DNA of 64,000 nt from SHXO01 sp964523885 (lineage in GTDB: Bacteria > Pseudomonadota > Gammaproteobacteria > Burkholderiales > SHXO01): positions 1-64,000 of the forward strand of contig CAZFYX010000109.1 of the NCBI GenBank assembly GCA_964523885.1. The letters are read 5' to 3'. Positions 49,307 through 59,327 of this stretch are shown one piece after another. Below the pieces are notes generated by a model. It had not been told where the DNA came from. It did no database searches and saw nothing but the letters and a program-made list of their open reading frames with translations. Within the stretch, counting starts at the first letter, position 1. Every line of letters begins with the position of its first letter. The position numbers and the translations under genes were made by a program.

Positions 49307-52300
49307 ATGAATCGTAGTCCGAACAGCCTACGGGCGGCAAAGCCCAAGCCCACCATCCTCGCCGTGGCGACCGCCCTGGCCTTCGCCGAGTTCGCTCTCG
49401 CGGCGCAGCCGGGCGTGGTGCTTCCACCCGGGGTGCTGCCTTCGTTGAAGGGCATCACCTACGGCAGCGGCGCGGCGCGGGGCGCGGACATCACCGTCAC
49501 ACCGAAGACCTTCACGCCGGAGTTCCTCAAGAGCCGCGGTGTGTCCCCCGGTCGCACCAATGGCCTGCTGATCGACCAGCAGGCCAACCAGAAAGCGATC
49601 CTGGAGTGGAACAGCTTCAACATCGGGTCCGGCAGCACGGTCTACTTCAAGCAGCAGAACCAGGGCTCGGTCGCGTTGAACTACATCCGCGACGCCGACC
49701 CGAGCATCATCCAGGGCGCCTTGATCGCGGACGGCCAGGTCTACCTCATCAACCAGAACGGAGTGCTGTTCGACCGGGGCGCGCAGATCAACCTGCACAC
49801 GCTCGTGGCCTCGACCCTGAACATGTCGCAGGACGCCTTCCTCAATGGCGTCAAGTTCAACACCGATGCGGCGGCGAAGCTCTTCGAGGGGGTGAGCGGA
49901 GACAGCCGGATCGACATCGGCCTCTACGGCCCGGACGGCGCGCCGGCGCCGGTGATCCAGACGGCCTCCGGCGGTGCCATCGTCATGCTGGCGCCGAACG
50001 TCACCAACAACGGCATCCTGAAAGCGCCCGACGGGCAGGTGATCCTCGCCGCTGGAAGCAAGGCCCTGCTGTTCCAGCCGGCGGACCAGAACAGCGCGCA
50101 GATGCGCGGCTTCTTCGTCGAAGTGACGGCGGACAGGCAGCCCGTCAACGTCAGCAGCCTGGTCTCCAATCTCGGCGAGATCTCGGCCGATCGCGGCAAC
50201 GTCACCCTGGCCGCGCTCGCGATCAACCAGTCCGGGCACATCTCCGCCAAGCAGGCGGTCAACCGCAATGGCTCGGTCTGGCTCATCGGCCGGGACAAGA
50301 CGACGCTGTCCGCCAACAGTGTCATCGAGACCCCGCTGGATACCACGGACAGGACCACGCTGGCCAACGACCAGGCCTACTCGACCTATCGCCCGTCGGT
50401 CATCGTCGAAGGCAACACCATCGTCGACAACGGCACGATCCGCTCGCCCGCCGGGAACATCTCGCTCTCCACCTTCTCTGCGGCCAGCGCGGACCCCGTC
50501 CACAACTCCGCCGTGGTCGCGACCGGCGGCGAATCCGGCGGACCCGCCCGCATCTTCCTGGGCGCCGATGCGGTGATCGATGCCTCGGGTGTCTGGGCGC
50601 AGCTCCCGCAGTCCAAGGCGACGGTCTCGTTCAAGGTCACCACCAACGACCTGAAGGACACCCCGCTCCAGAAGGGCGGAATCCTGCTCGGGAAGACGGT
50701 CACTGTCGACATCGAGCAGGGCAGCTCGCTGTTCGACGTCAGCGGCTACGTCGACTCGATCCCCAGGACGGTAGCGGAGAAGTCCACCGTGGGGGGCGAC
50801 GTGTCGCTGCTGTCCACCGGCGACGTGATCGTCAGCAAGGGGTCACTGATCGACGTGTCCGGTGGAGGCTATCGGTACGACCAGGGCCCGCTGCGCACGA
50901 CCCAGCTGCTGGCGAACGGCAAGCTCTATGACATCACCACGGCGCCCGCGAACCTGACCTACAGCGCGGTCCTGACCGGGACCGACTACACCGTCACCGA
51001 CCCCAAGTGGGGCGTCACGCAGACCTTCTCCAGCGTGCTCGGGACGCTGCTCGCCGGAGCGCCGGCGCGCACCGTCGGCAAGGCGGCCGGCGGCGTGACC
51101 ATCGACGGCACTTCGGTCGTTCTCAACGGGACGCTGAAGGGCGGCACCACCGCCGGCGTGCAGCAGCTGGTGGCCGGCAAGCTGCCCGCGGGCGGTCATC
51201 TCACCGTCGGGGTCGCGGACAACACGCGCGCCTTCCCCTACCTGCTCGACAGTGCCCGGATCGTGGACCAGGTCCGCATGCTCGATGCGGACTTCGAGGC
51301 GGACAGCACGCTGGATGCTGCGTTCCTCGGCACCGTGGAGCTGGACGCCAGGCTGGTCGCGCCCGGCGCGGTCCAGGGCGATACGCTGGTCACGTCCGGG
51401 TTCTCCGCCCTGTCCGTCGGTGTGAATGGAGCACTCTCAGTCCCTGCTGGCGTGGAGGTCCGGACGCCCACCGGCGGCAGCCTGTCCTTCGTCGCCAACA
51501 GCTTCGACGTGGCGGGCTCGCTCCATGCGCCGTCGGGATCGATCTCCCTGAGCGCGATCACCGGCCGGTCGACCATCGATGTCCGGCGCGGCGCGGTGAT
51601 CAGTGTCGCGGGCGGCTGGGTGAACGACGCGCTGGCAGGCGCCAGCGCCTACAGCATCGCCCCGCACGTGGCGACCGGCGGAGCCATCCTGCTCAAGAGC
51701 GACTATGGCGTGACCCTGGCCGAGGGTTCGCTGCTGGATGCGTCCGGTGGCGCGGTCGTGGGGACCAACCGCAAGATCTCGGCGGGCAACGCCGGCAGCA
51801 TCACGATCCAGGCGGGATCCGGGACCGGCGCACTGTTCGACGGCCAGCTCGCCCTCGACGGCGAGCTGCGCGGCTTCTCCGGCAGCAAGGGCGGAACGCT
51901 CGACCTGACCGCGCCCTACATCCGGATCGGCGGGGACCCGAACGCGGCCGGCAACGTGACACGGCTTGCTCCGGAACTGTTCCAGGAGGGCGGGTTCGCG
52001 CGCCATGCGCTCACCGGATACCTCGGGGTGAGCGTCGAGAGCAGCCTCTCGCCGCAGACCTCGTCCTATGTCTTCGACGCCATCCGCGCGCAGACCCTGG
52101 CCACCGGGGCCGACCCGCGCCAGGCGGCCACGGTCCAGCTGCTGCCCGACCATCTGCGGGCCCCGGCCAGCCTGGTCCTGAGCTCGAAGACGGCGCAGCC
52201 CACGGTCGCGGGCGATGCCGGGGTCTTCATTGCTCCGGGAGCGGTGATTCGCGGCGATCCGGGCGCCAGCGTGGCGCTGTCCTCCAGCACGGCGATCGAG

Positions 52301-55300
52301 ATCGCGGGCCGGATCGTCGTGCCCGGCGGCACGGTGAGCGCGACCCTGGCGGGTGAGCTCGACGGGGCGATTCATGTCGCAGGCACCGGGGTGATCTCCG
52401 TGCCGGGCGGGTTCGTCGAGCAGCCGAACAACCTCAACCTGAAGCTCGGAAAGGTGATCGACGCGGGAACGATCGCGCTGACGAGCAGCGGGGACATCGT
52501 GCTGGATCCAGGCAGCACTCTCGATGTCCACGGCGTGGCCACTGCGATCGATGTACCGGTCACCGCAAACGGGCTCGTCACGACATATTCCCGCCAGCTC
52601 GTGGGTGGAGACGCCGGATCGATCGCCATGAGCGTCGGCGGCTCGGCCACCGTGGCGGGCGCGCTGTCGGGGGCGCCGGGCCGAACCGGGGCCGCGGGCG
52701 GCACTTTCGCCCTCACCCTGAACCGCGGTGTTACCGCTGCCGATCGGCCGCGCCGCCTGCTCCTGAGCAACGATGGCGCTGCACAGGCTTCCGATGGCTT
52801 CCTCGACACGCAGCTCTCCGCCGCCCGGCTGTCCGCGGGCGGCTTCGATGCCCTTCGCGTCGCCACCATCGACGTCGTCGAGCTGGCGGGCGACCTGGAC
52901 CTGGACCTCACGCGGGCAATCGAACTGAGCACGCCGGATCTGCGCGTGTCCGGCGGGGTCGAGCTCGCCGCGGGCACCGTGCGGATCTCCGGCAATTCGG
53001 TCGATCCGGCCAACGCGCTGCAGCCGTTGCCGGTGGCAACCCGCAGCGGCGATGGCCGGCTGGCCGTCTCCGCGAACCTGATCGATCTGGCCGGCACGGT
53101 GACGATCAACGGTGCCAGCGAGGTCACGCTCGACAGCGCGGGAGACATCCGGCTCACGGGACTGCTCGCACGCCTCTCGCCCGCCGCCACCGAAGATCAG
53201 AAGGCGGTTCCCGACAGCCTCGTGGGGTACCTCACCACGCCGGGCAACGTCACGCTGTCGGCGCAGCGCGTGTATCCCACCACGCTGAGCCAGTTCACCT
53301 TCAACGTCGCGAGCGTGGACGGCGGCGGTGCGATGTCGCGACTCCCCGGCGGCACCATCCGTGTCACCGGCAAGCCCGGCAACACCAGGGCGCCCCTCTC
53401 CGCCGGCGGTGCCGTCACGCTGGACGCAGACGTCGTCTCCCAGAGTGGAAACCTGTTCGCGCCGCTCGGCCGCATCGAGCTGCAGGGCACGACCAGCGTG
53501 GTGCTCGCGCCCGGCAGCCTCACGAGCACAGCAGCACCCAGCACGGTGGTCCCCTTCGGCGGCACCGTGGACCTGCAGACCTGGTACTACGCGGACATTC
53601 CGCTCAATGGGCTGCAGCGCTCCTCGGTGGCCATCGAGGCCCCGTCGGTGACGCTGCAGGCGGGCTCCGTGGTCGATGTATCCGGCGGCGGGGCCATCCA
53701 GGGCGCGGAATGGATTCCCGGCATCGGCGGGTCACGCGATGTCCTGGCCGACGCCAACGTCCATGCGATCCTGCCCCAGGCCGGACTGCAGTTCGCGCCG
53801 TTCGACTTCGACATCGCGCAGCGCGCCAGCACGGGCGGCGGCCATCCGGTCTACGACGCGGTCTACCTCGCCGGAGGTGGCGGGCTGGCCGCGGGATACT
53901 ACGCACTGCTGCCGAGCTACTACGCCCTGCTGCCCGGGGCCTACAAGGTCCGGGTGCAGCCGACCACTGCGGCTGTCCCCGGGCAGACCAGCGTCGCGGC
54001 CGACGGGGCGACGGTGGTCGCCGGGCAGTTCGCCGTGGCGGGCACCGGCATTCGATCCGCATCCTGGACCGGCTTCGCGCTCGAACCCGGCTCGGTCGTC
54101 CAGCGGCAGGCCGAGTACAAGCTGGTGAACGCCTCGTTCCTGGCCGCGCAGGCGCTCGCCAGCGGGGGCGCTGCGCGCATGCCTGCAGACTCCGGCCGCA
54201 TCTCCATTCTCGCCGGCAACTTCCTCGACTTCCTCGGCACCGTGCGCGGCAAGGCCGGCGCCGGGGGCGCCGGCGCAGAACTGGACCTGTCCGCGCCGAA
54301 GATCGCGATCGTCATGCAACGCGGCGACAGCGGCGTGCCGGCCGACTTCGTCGAGATTCCCGCCACGCAGTTCGCGGGAATCCAGGCCAGTGTACTGATC
54401 GGCGGCACCCGCACCGACCTCGGCGACGGCACCGGCATCACGCCGGGGACCAGCGAGATCCGGGTGCGCAGCGGCACGCAGTTATCCGCGTCGGATCTGA
54501 TGCTGGCCGCCACCGGAGACCTCCGGATCGAGTCGGGCAGCACGTTGAGTGGCAGCGGCGCGACGGGGGCGACCTCCAGCGAGGTCATCCACATCCTCGG
54601 CGCGAACGGCGATGGCGCGTTCGTGCGTGCGTCGGCAACCGGATCCGCACGGCTGGTCCGTGACGGCGCCACGGCGCGCACCAGCGGCCAGCTGGTGGTC
54701 GAGGAGGGCGCGCAGATCAACGCCGCCCGCTCGATGATCCTGGATGCCACCGCAGGGACCTCGTTCGCGGGCGAGATCCGCCTCGCCGATGGCGCGGACC
54801 TCGCACTCGGCGCCCCGCGCGTCGTGTTCGGCTCCTCCACCTCGCCCGGCGCACTGACTCTCGGGTCCGGGGATCTCGAGCAGTTCGCGGCGCTGGGCTC
54901 GCTCTCACTAAAGAGCTACACCTCGATCGACGTCGAGGGGGCGTTGAGCCTGGGCAGCAATGCGCTGCGGGCCCTCACGCTCGACACGCCGGTCATCCAG
55001 GGCGTCCAGCTCGCCGCCGGAGACACGGCAGCGCTGACTGCCCGGTCGATCACCTTGCGCAACACGGGGACCGCCGTGGATACCGCCCCGGCCGGCACCG
55101 GCGCGCTTGTGCTGCACGCCGACACCCTCGTCCTCGACGCTGGCGACAAGCGGATCGACGGCTTCGACGCGCTGCGAGTGGAGGCGGGCAACGTCGTCCT
55201 GGCAGGGGCGGGCAGCCTGAACGTGGCCGGGGACATCGATGTGCAGACCGGCGCCGTGACTGCGCAACGTGGCGCGAGCCAGCAGGTCAGTGCATTCGCC

Positions 55301-58300
55301 GACGGACGCTATCGGGCCCTCGCGCTCGCGGGCACGCCGTCGCAACCTGCCGCGAGCGCCGGTGGCGGAGCGCTGGTGCTCGCCGCGAACCAGATCACGC
55401 TCTCGACCCTGATCGACCTGCCGTCGGGAAGCCTGCAGCTGAATGCGCTGGGAGCCGATGGAGCGGTCAGCCTGCTGTCCGGTGCCCAGGTCCGGATGAG
55501 CGGCTACTCGTCCAGCTTCGCGAAGGGCAGCGCAGCCGGCCCGGGCGGCAAGCTGTCCATCTCGAGCGGCGACGGCGGCGTTTCCATGCAGGCCGGCGCG
55601 CAGGTGGACCTGAGCGGCGCTGCCGCGGGCGGCGATGCCGGTGCCCTGCACCTCGTCACCTCGGGCGCGGTGATGCTCGATGGCACCCTGCGGGCCGACG
55701 CTACATCCGGCTATCGCAGCGGCCGGTTCAGTCTCGATGCTGCGCAGGTGGGCGAGCTCTCGGCGCTCGGCGCTGTCCTCGATGCAGGCGGCTTCAACGA
55801 GAGTGTCTCGATCAGGGCGCGGGGCGGGAACATCGACCTCGGCCCCGGCGGCGTCCTTCGTGCGCACAACGTCCGGCTCGCAGCCGACGCCGGCTCGGTG
55901 ATCCTCGCGGGCTCCATCGATGCCTCGTCCGATGCCGGAGGCGGTCGCGTCCAGATCGATGCGATGCAGGACGTGCGGCTCCTGGCCGGCAGCACGGTCT
56001 CGGTGCGCGGGACCTCGCATCGCTCGCAGGCAGCCGACCGGTTCTCCGATGCCGGAGAGGTCTTCGTCGCCGCGAGCAGCGGCACCATCACCTTCGCGTC
56101 CGGTGCGCTCATCGACGCGTCTTCGGAAGCGGATGGCAAATCCGCCGGCGGACAGGTCTGGTTCAGCGCGCCGCGTACGCAGACCGGCGTGCTCGCCGAT
56201 CTGCAGGGCGAGGTGAAGCTGGACGGCTACGCCCAGCGAGACGAATCCGGTGCAGTGGTCCGCTCGGGCAGGCGGGGCATGGTGATCGTCGAGGGCGCCA
56301 GGGCCTACGACAACGTTCCGGACGTGGGCGCAGCGATGGACCCGTCGGGGCTGATCTACTCGGAGTACGCGCAGTTCATGGCAGCCGCGCCGGGCATCCA
56401 GACCGGGATCTCGATGCAGGGCGTCACCGCGCAGGACCTGCAGGTGCGGGCCGGCATCGAGCTGCGCAACGCTGGTGACATGCAGCTGGCCACGCCTTTG
56501 GACCTCACCGACGGCGCGTGGATGCTCGGCGGCATGCCGGGGCGGCTCACGCTGCGCAGCGCGGGGACCTTGACGATCCAGAGCACGCTCGGGCTGCCGG
56601 GCGACGCACCGAGCAACGTGGCCGGCTGGGACATCCGACTGATCGGGGGCGCCGATCTCGGCGCCGCCTCGCCCCTGGTCGTGGCCCCGCTCGCCGCCTT
56701 GCAAGGCACCGGCGACGTGGTCATCGCGAACTCGGCGGGTGGAGTCGGGAAGGTCCGGACCACCACCGGATCCATCGACATCGCCGCGGGCCGCAACCTG
56801 GTTATCCAGGACCCGCCCGGTGCCGCACCCACGGCAGCCGGTGACGCGATCCTCACTGCATCGGCAGCATCGGTCTACACCACGGGCGTCACGTCGTCGC
56901 CGTCCACCAGCCAGGCGCCGTTCGCCGATGGCGGCGGCGACATCCGCGTCGAGGTGCAGGGCGACGTCGTCGGCGCGGCCCGGCAGGCGCAGTGGATCAA
57001 CGACTGGCTGCGCCGGACGACGCAGGCGCGGCGCGGCCAGATCGCCGGAATCCCGGCCAGCTGGTGGGTGGAGCCCTCCGCATTCCGCCACAACATCGGC
57101 ACCCTCGGCGGCGGTGACGTCGAGATCACCGCAGGCGGCAGCATCACCAACCTGTCCGTCATGCTGCCGACCAGTGGCAGGGGTTTCGTCGACACCGATG
57201 GGAAGGCAGCCGTCACCGTGACCGGCGGCGGCGACCTCACCATCGCCGCAGGGCGCGACATCGCAGGAGGACAGTACCTGCTCGGACGAGGCACGGGAAC
57301 CATCAGCGCGGCACGCGACATCGGCACGGCGGCCGACGGCGTGGGCCTGTACCTGATGGGGGCCAGCTCTCACGCCGGAGCCGACGTGGCAGCCACGCTC
57401 GGTGACAACCCGGACGCCGGTCTCGCGGGCGCCGATCTGAATGTGGTGGCCGGGGGCGACCTCTTCGTCACCAACATCAGCAACCCGACCCTGCTCGCGC
57501 TCTCGAACACGACCGGCAGCGGCGCGGGCTTCCAGTCCTTCCGCTCGCTGTTCCTGACCTATGACGACAAGTCTTCGGCGTCGGTGCTGTCGGTCGCCGG
57601 GGACGTGGCGATGAACGGCTTCATCCCGGGCGTGCTGTCACGGCAGCGCAACCTCCCGGCCATCGGCACCACCGGTTCGGAGATCCTGCCGCCACAGGTC
57701 GAGCTGGTCGCATTGCAGGGAAGCGTGACCGGCCAGCAGACGACGCCGACCGCGAATCCGCTGCTGATCGCTTCCAGTCCGCGCAACGCTCTGAGGATCC
57801 TCGCGGCGCACGACATCGGCAACCTCTCGATCATCGCGACGGATGCGGATCCGGCATTCCAGTCCGCCTGGGACTGGAGCAAGCCGTTCGAGGTGATCAG
57901 CCAGTCGACGCTGGGAACGTCCAGCTTTCCGAGGGGCTCCCTGGTCCTGAACCGCCACGTCTCGCCCGGTCCGTCCGGCACCTATGACTTCCAGGTCGTC
58001 GCGGCGGACGGGAGCATCTCTGACTCGGTGTTCAGCTTCCCGCGGCAGGCGATCGTCGCGGCGGGGCAGGATCTGCGCGACGTGCGGCTCGATCTCCAGA
58101 ACCTCTCCGCCACCGACGTGACGCAGGTGCGCGCAGGACGCGACATCAAGTACGTGCCCCAGTTCCTCTCGGGTGCTCAGGACGTCAACTACGCCGGCGG
58201 CTACATCAGGCAGGGCGGCCCCGGGCGGCTGCTCGTGCAGGCCGGCCGCAACGTCGACCTGGGCACCAGCGAAGGCATTACCGCGGGAGGCGACAGCTAC

Positions 58301-59272
58301 AACTTCAGCCTGCCTTCACCGAAGAGTGCGCACGTCACGCTGGTTGCGGGCTACAGCGGGGACGTGCAGTTCCCGAAGGTCGATGCGTTGTTCGCCGACC
58401 TCGAGAGCGCCGGGCTCGAGCAGGACGCCGCACTGGGCGAGCAGGCGGTGGCGCGGACCTTCGATCCGTCCGGCGTGTCCACCGGCGATCTCACCATGTA
58501 CTTCTCCGCCATTCGCACCCAGGGCGACAGCGGCATCGACATCCTGCTGCCGGGCGGCAACGCCAACGCCGGCCTGCCGGTGGCCGGCTCGGGCGCGAGC
58601 ACGAGCATCGGCATCTACACGACGCTGGGCGGAGAGATCCGCACCTACACGAGGGGCGACTTCAACGTCAACCAGTCGAAGGTGCTCACCATGCAGGGCG
58701 GCGACATCCTGATGTACAGCCTGGAGGGCAACATCGACGCGGGCCGCGGCGCGCGCGATTCCAGGTCCACACAGCCGCCACGTCGGGTAGCGATCCTCGA
58801 TGCGCAGGGCAACGACACCGGGCTGCGCACCTTCATTCCGCCGGTCGACGCCGCGGGCAGCGGGATCAGGACATTGACTTCGGACCCGGATGGTCCCGGT
58901 CCGCTGCAGGCACCCAAGCCCGGTGACGTGTATCTGTTCGCACCGCGCGGATACATCGATGCGGGCGAAGCGGGCATCGCCTCCGCCGGCAACGTCGTCG
59001 TCGCGGCGCTGCAGATCCTCAATACCAGCAACATCTCCGCGCAGGGATCGACGGCCGGCGTGCCGGTTGTGTCCACCGGCGTGTCGGCTTCCGTCGCTGC
59101 CGCGTCGAGCTCTGCTGCCAGCACCACGCGCGCTTCCGACCAGTCACTCCAGTCCGAGCCGCCGGCGCCCGCGCAGAAGCCCTTCATCCCGTCCTTCATC
59201 ACCGTCGAGGTGCTCGGCCTGGGCGAGGACGCCGAACGCAGCGAAAGGAGCGAAAAGGACCCTGCCAGGTAA
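49307..59272 (+). CDS. Giant two-partner-secretion adhesin TpsA (filamentous-haemagglutinin family)
   Basis: A 3321-residue exported beta-helix protein, the largest gene here. Signal region PTILAVATALAFAEFALAAQ. The TPS domain (about 50-300) has ILEWNSFNIGSGSTVYFKQQ and LINQNGVLFDRGAQIN (149-164), where NQNG replaces the NPNG of other TpsA proteins. The body is a long series of short Val/Gly/Asp/Ser-rich strands (many DVSGG, LAAGS, IDASG turns). The last 1000 residues resemble DUF3739-type 'filamentous haemagglutinin family' ends, closing with PFIPSFITVEVLGLGED. There is no C-terminal toxin, no immunity gene and no VENN motif, so it is an adhesin rather than CdiA. An upstream in-frame start at 49175 is rejected as it delays the signal peptide. 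Confidence 0.92.
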   Translation: MNRSPNSLRAAKPKPTILAVATALAFAEFALAAQPGVVLPPGVLPSLKGITYGSGAARGADITVTPKTFTPEFLKSRGVSPGRTNGLLIDQQANQKAILEWNSFNIGSGSTVYFKQQNQGSVALNYIRDADPSIIQGALIADGQVYLINQNGVLFDRGAQINLHTLVASTLNMSQDAFLNGVKFNTDAAAKLFEGVSGDSRIDIGLYGPDGAPAPVIQTASGGAIVMLAPNVTNNGILKAPDGQVILAAGSKALLFQPADQNSAQMRGFFVEVTADRQPVNVSSLVSNLGEISADRGNVTLAALAINQSGHISAKQAVNRNGSVWLIGRDKTTLSANSVIETPLDTTDRTTLANDQAYSTYRPSVIVEGNTIVDNGTIRSPAGNISLSTFSAASADPVHNSAVVATGGESGGPARIFLGADAVIDASGVWAQLPQSKATVSFKVTTNDLKDTPLQKGGILLGKTVTVDIEQGSSLFDVSGYVDSIPRTVAEKSTVGGDVSLLSTGDVIVSKGSLIDVSGGGYRYDQGPLRTTQLLANGKLYDITTAPANLTYSAVLTGTDYTVTDPKWGVTQTFSSVLGTLLAGAPARTVGKAAGGVTIDGTSVVLNGTLKGGTTAGVQQLVAGKLPAGGHLTVGVADNTRAFPYLLDSARIVDQVRMLDADFEADSTLDAAFLGTVELDARLVAPGAVQGDTLVTSGFSALSVGVNGALSVPAGVEVRTPTGGSLSFVANSFDVAGSLHAPSGSISLSAITGRSTIDVRRGAVISVAGGWVNDALAGASAYSIAPHVATGGAILLKSDYGVTLAEGSLLDASGGAVVGTNRKISAGNAGSITIQAGSGTGALFDGQLALDGELRGFSGSKGGTLDLTAPYIRIGGDPNAAGNVTRLAPELFQEGGFARHALTGYLGVSVESSLSPQTSSYVFDAIRAQTLATGADPRQAATVQLLPDHLRAPASLVLSSKTAQPTVAGDAGVFIAPGAVIRGDPGASVALSSSTAIEIAGRIVVPGGTVSATLAGELDGAIHVAGTGVISVPGGFVEQPNNLNLKLGKVIDAGTIALTSSGDIVLDPGSTLDVHGVATAIDVPVTANGLVTTYSRQLVGGDAGSIAMSVGGSATVAGALSGAPGRTGAAGGTFALTLNRGVTAADRPRRLLLSNDGAAQASDGFLDTQLSAARLSAGGFDALRVATIDVVELAGDLDLDLTRAIELSTPDLRVSGGVELAAGTVRISGNSVDPANALQPLPVATRSGDGRLAVSANLIDLAGTVTINGASEVTLDSAGDIRLTGLLARLSPAATEDQKAVPDSLVGYLTTPGNVTLSAQRVYPTTLSQFTFNVASVDGGGAMSRLPGGTIRVTGKPGNTRAPLSAGGAVTLDADVVSQSGNLFAPLGRIELQGTTSVVLAPGSLTSTAAPSTVVPFGGTVDLQTWYYADIPLNGLQRSSVAIEAPSVTLQAGSVVDVSGGGAIQGAEWIPGIGGSRDVLADANVHAILPQAGLQFAPFDFDIAQRASTGGGHPVYDAVYLAGGGGLAAGYYALLPSYYALLPGAYKVRVQPTTAAVPGQTSVAADGATVVAGQFAVAGTGIRSASWTGFALEPGSVVQRQAEYKLVNASFLAAQALASGGAARMPADSGRISILAGNFLDFLGTVRGKAGAGGAGAELDLSAPKIAIVMQRGDSGVPADFVEIPATQFAGIQASVLIGGTRTDLGDGTGITPGTSEIRVRSGTQLSASDLMLAATGDLRIESGSTLSGSGATGATSSEVIHILGANGDGAFVRASATGSARLVRDGATARTSGQLVVEEGAQINAARSMILDATAGTSFAGEIRLADGADLALGAPRVVFGSSTSPGALTLGSGDLEQFAALGSLSLKSYTSIDVEGALSLGSNALRALTLDTPVIQGVQLAAGDTAALTARSITLRNTGTAVDTAPAGTGALVLHADTLVLDAGDKRIDGFDALRVEAGNVVLAGAGSLNVAGDIDVQTGAVTAQRGASQQVSAFADGRYRALALAGTPSQPAASAGGGALVLAANQITLSTLIDLPSGSLQLNALGADGAVSLLSGAQVRMSGYSSSFAKGSAAGPGGKLSISSGDGGVSMQAGAQVDLSGAAAGGDAGALHLVTSGAVMLDGTLRADATSGYRSGRFSLDAAQVGELSALGAVLDAGGFNESVSIRARGGNIDLGPGGVLRAHNVRLAADAGSVILAGSIDASSDAGGGRVQIDAMQDVRLLAGSTVSVRGTSHRSQAADRFSDAGEVFVAASSGTITFASGALIDASSEADGKSAGGQVWFSAPRTQTGVLADLQGEVKLDGYAQRDESGAVVRSGRRGMVIVEGARAYDNVPDVGAAMDPSGLIYSEYAQFMAAAPGIQTGISMQGVTAQDLQVRAGIELRNAGDMQLATPLDLTDGAWMLGGMPGRLTLRSAGTLTIQSTLGLPGDAPSNVAGWDIRLIGGADLGAASPLVVAPLAALQGTGDVVIANSAGGVGKVRTTTGSIDIAAGRNLVIQDPPGAAPTAAGDAILTASAASVYTTGVTSSPSTSQAPFADGGGDIRVEVQGDVVGAARQAQWINDWLRRTTQARRGQIAGIPASWWVEPSAFRHNIGTLGGGDVEITAGGSITNLSVMLPTSGRGFVDTDGKAAVTVTGGGDLTIAAGRDIAGGQYLLGRGTGTISAARDIGTAADGVGLYLMGASSHAGADVAATLGDNPDAGLAGADLNVVAGGDLFVTNISNPTLLALSNTTGSGAGFQSFRSLFLTYDDKSSASVLSVAGDVAMNGFIPGVLSRQRNLPAIGTTGSEILPPQVELVALQGSVTGQQTTPTANPLLIASSPRNALRILAAHDIGNLSIIATDADPAFQSAWDWSKPFEVISQSTLGTSSFPRGSLVLNRHVSPGPSGTYDFQVVAADGSISDSVFSFPRQAIVAAGQDLRDVRLDLQNLSATDVTQVRAGRDIKYVPQFLSGAQDVNYAGGYIRQGGPGRLLVQAGRNVDLGTSEGITAGGDSYNFSLPSPKSAHVTLVAGYSGDVQFPKVDALFADLESAGLEQDAALGEQAVARTFDPSGVSTGDLTMYFSAIRTQGDSGIDILLPGGNANAGLPVAGSGASTSIGIYTTLGGEIRTYTRGDFNVNQSKVLTMQGGDILMYSLEGNIDAGRGARDSRSTQPPRRVAILDAQGNDTGLRTFIPPVDAAGSGIRTLTSDPDGPGPLQAPKPGDVYLFAPRGYIDAGEAGIASAGNVVVAALQILNTSNISAQGSTAGVPVVSTGVSASVAAASSSAASTTRASDQSLQSEPPAPAQKPFIPSFITVEVLGLGEDAERSERSEKDPAR

Positions 59273-59327
59273 CGCTCATGTAACACGTGAAACCTAGCAT
59301 TCGTTCCTCCCATGCATTCGGGATCCC

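Noticed and set aside
49231..49317. A 28-codon open frame overlapping the tpsA start, possibly a leader peptide
   Set aside because: No ribosome site, no regulatory codon run, and the length is common by chance.
49307..59272. Contact-dependent inhibition toxin (CdiA) with immunity gene
   Set aside because: No VENN motif or toxin tip at the C-terminus, and the next gene is the ExbB fusion, not a small immunity protein.
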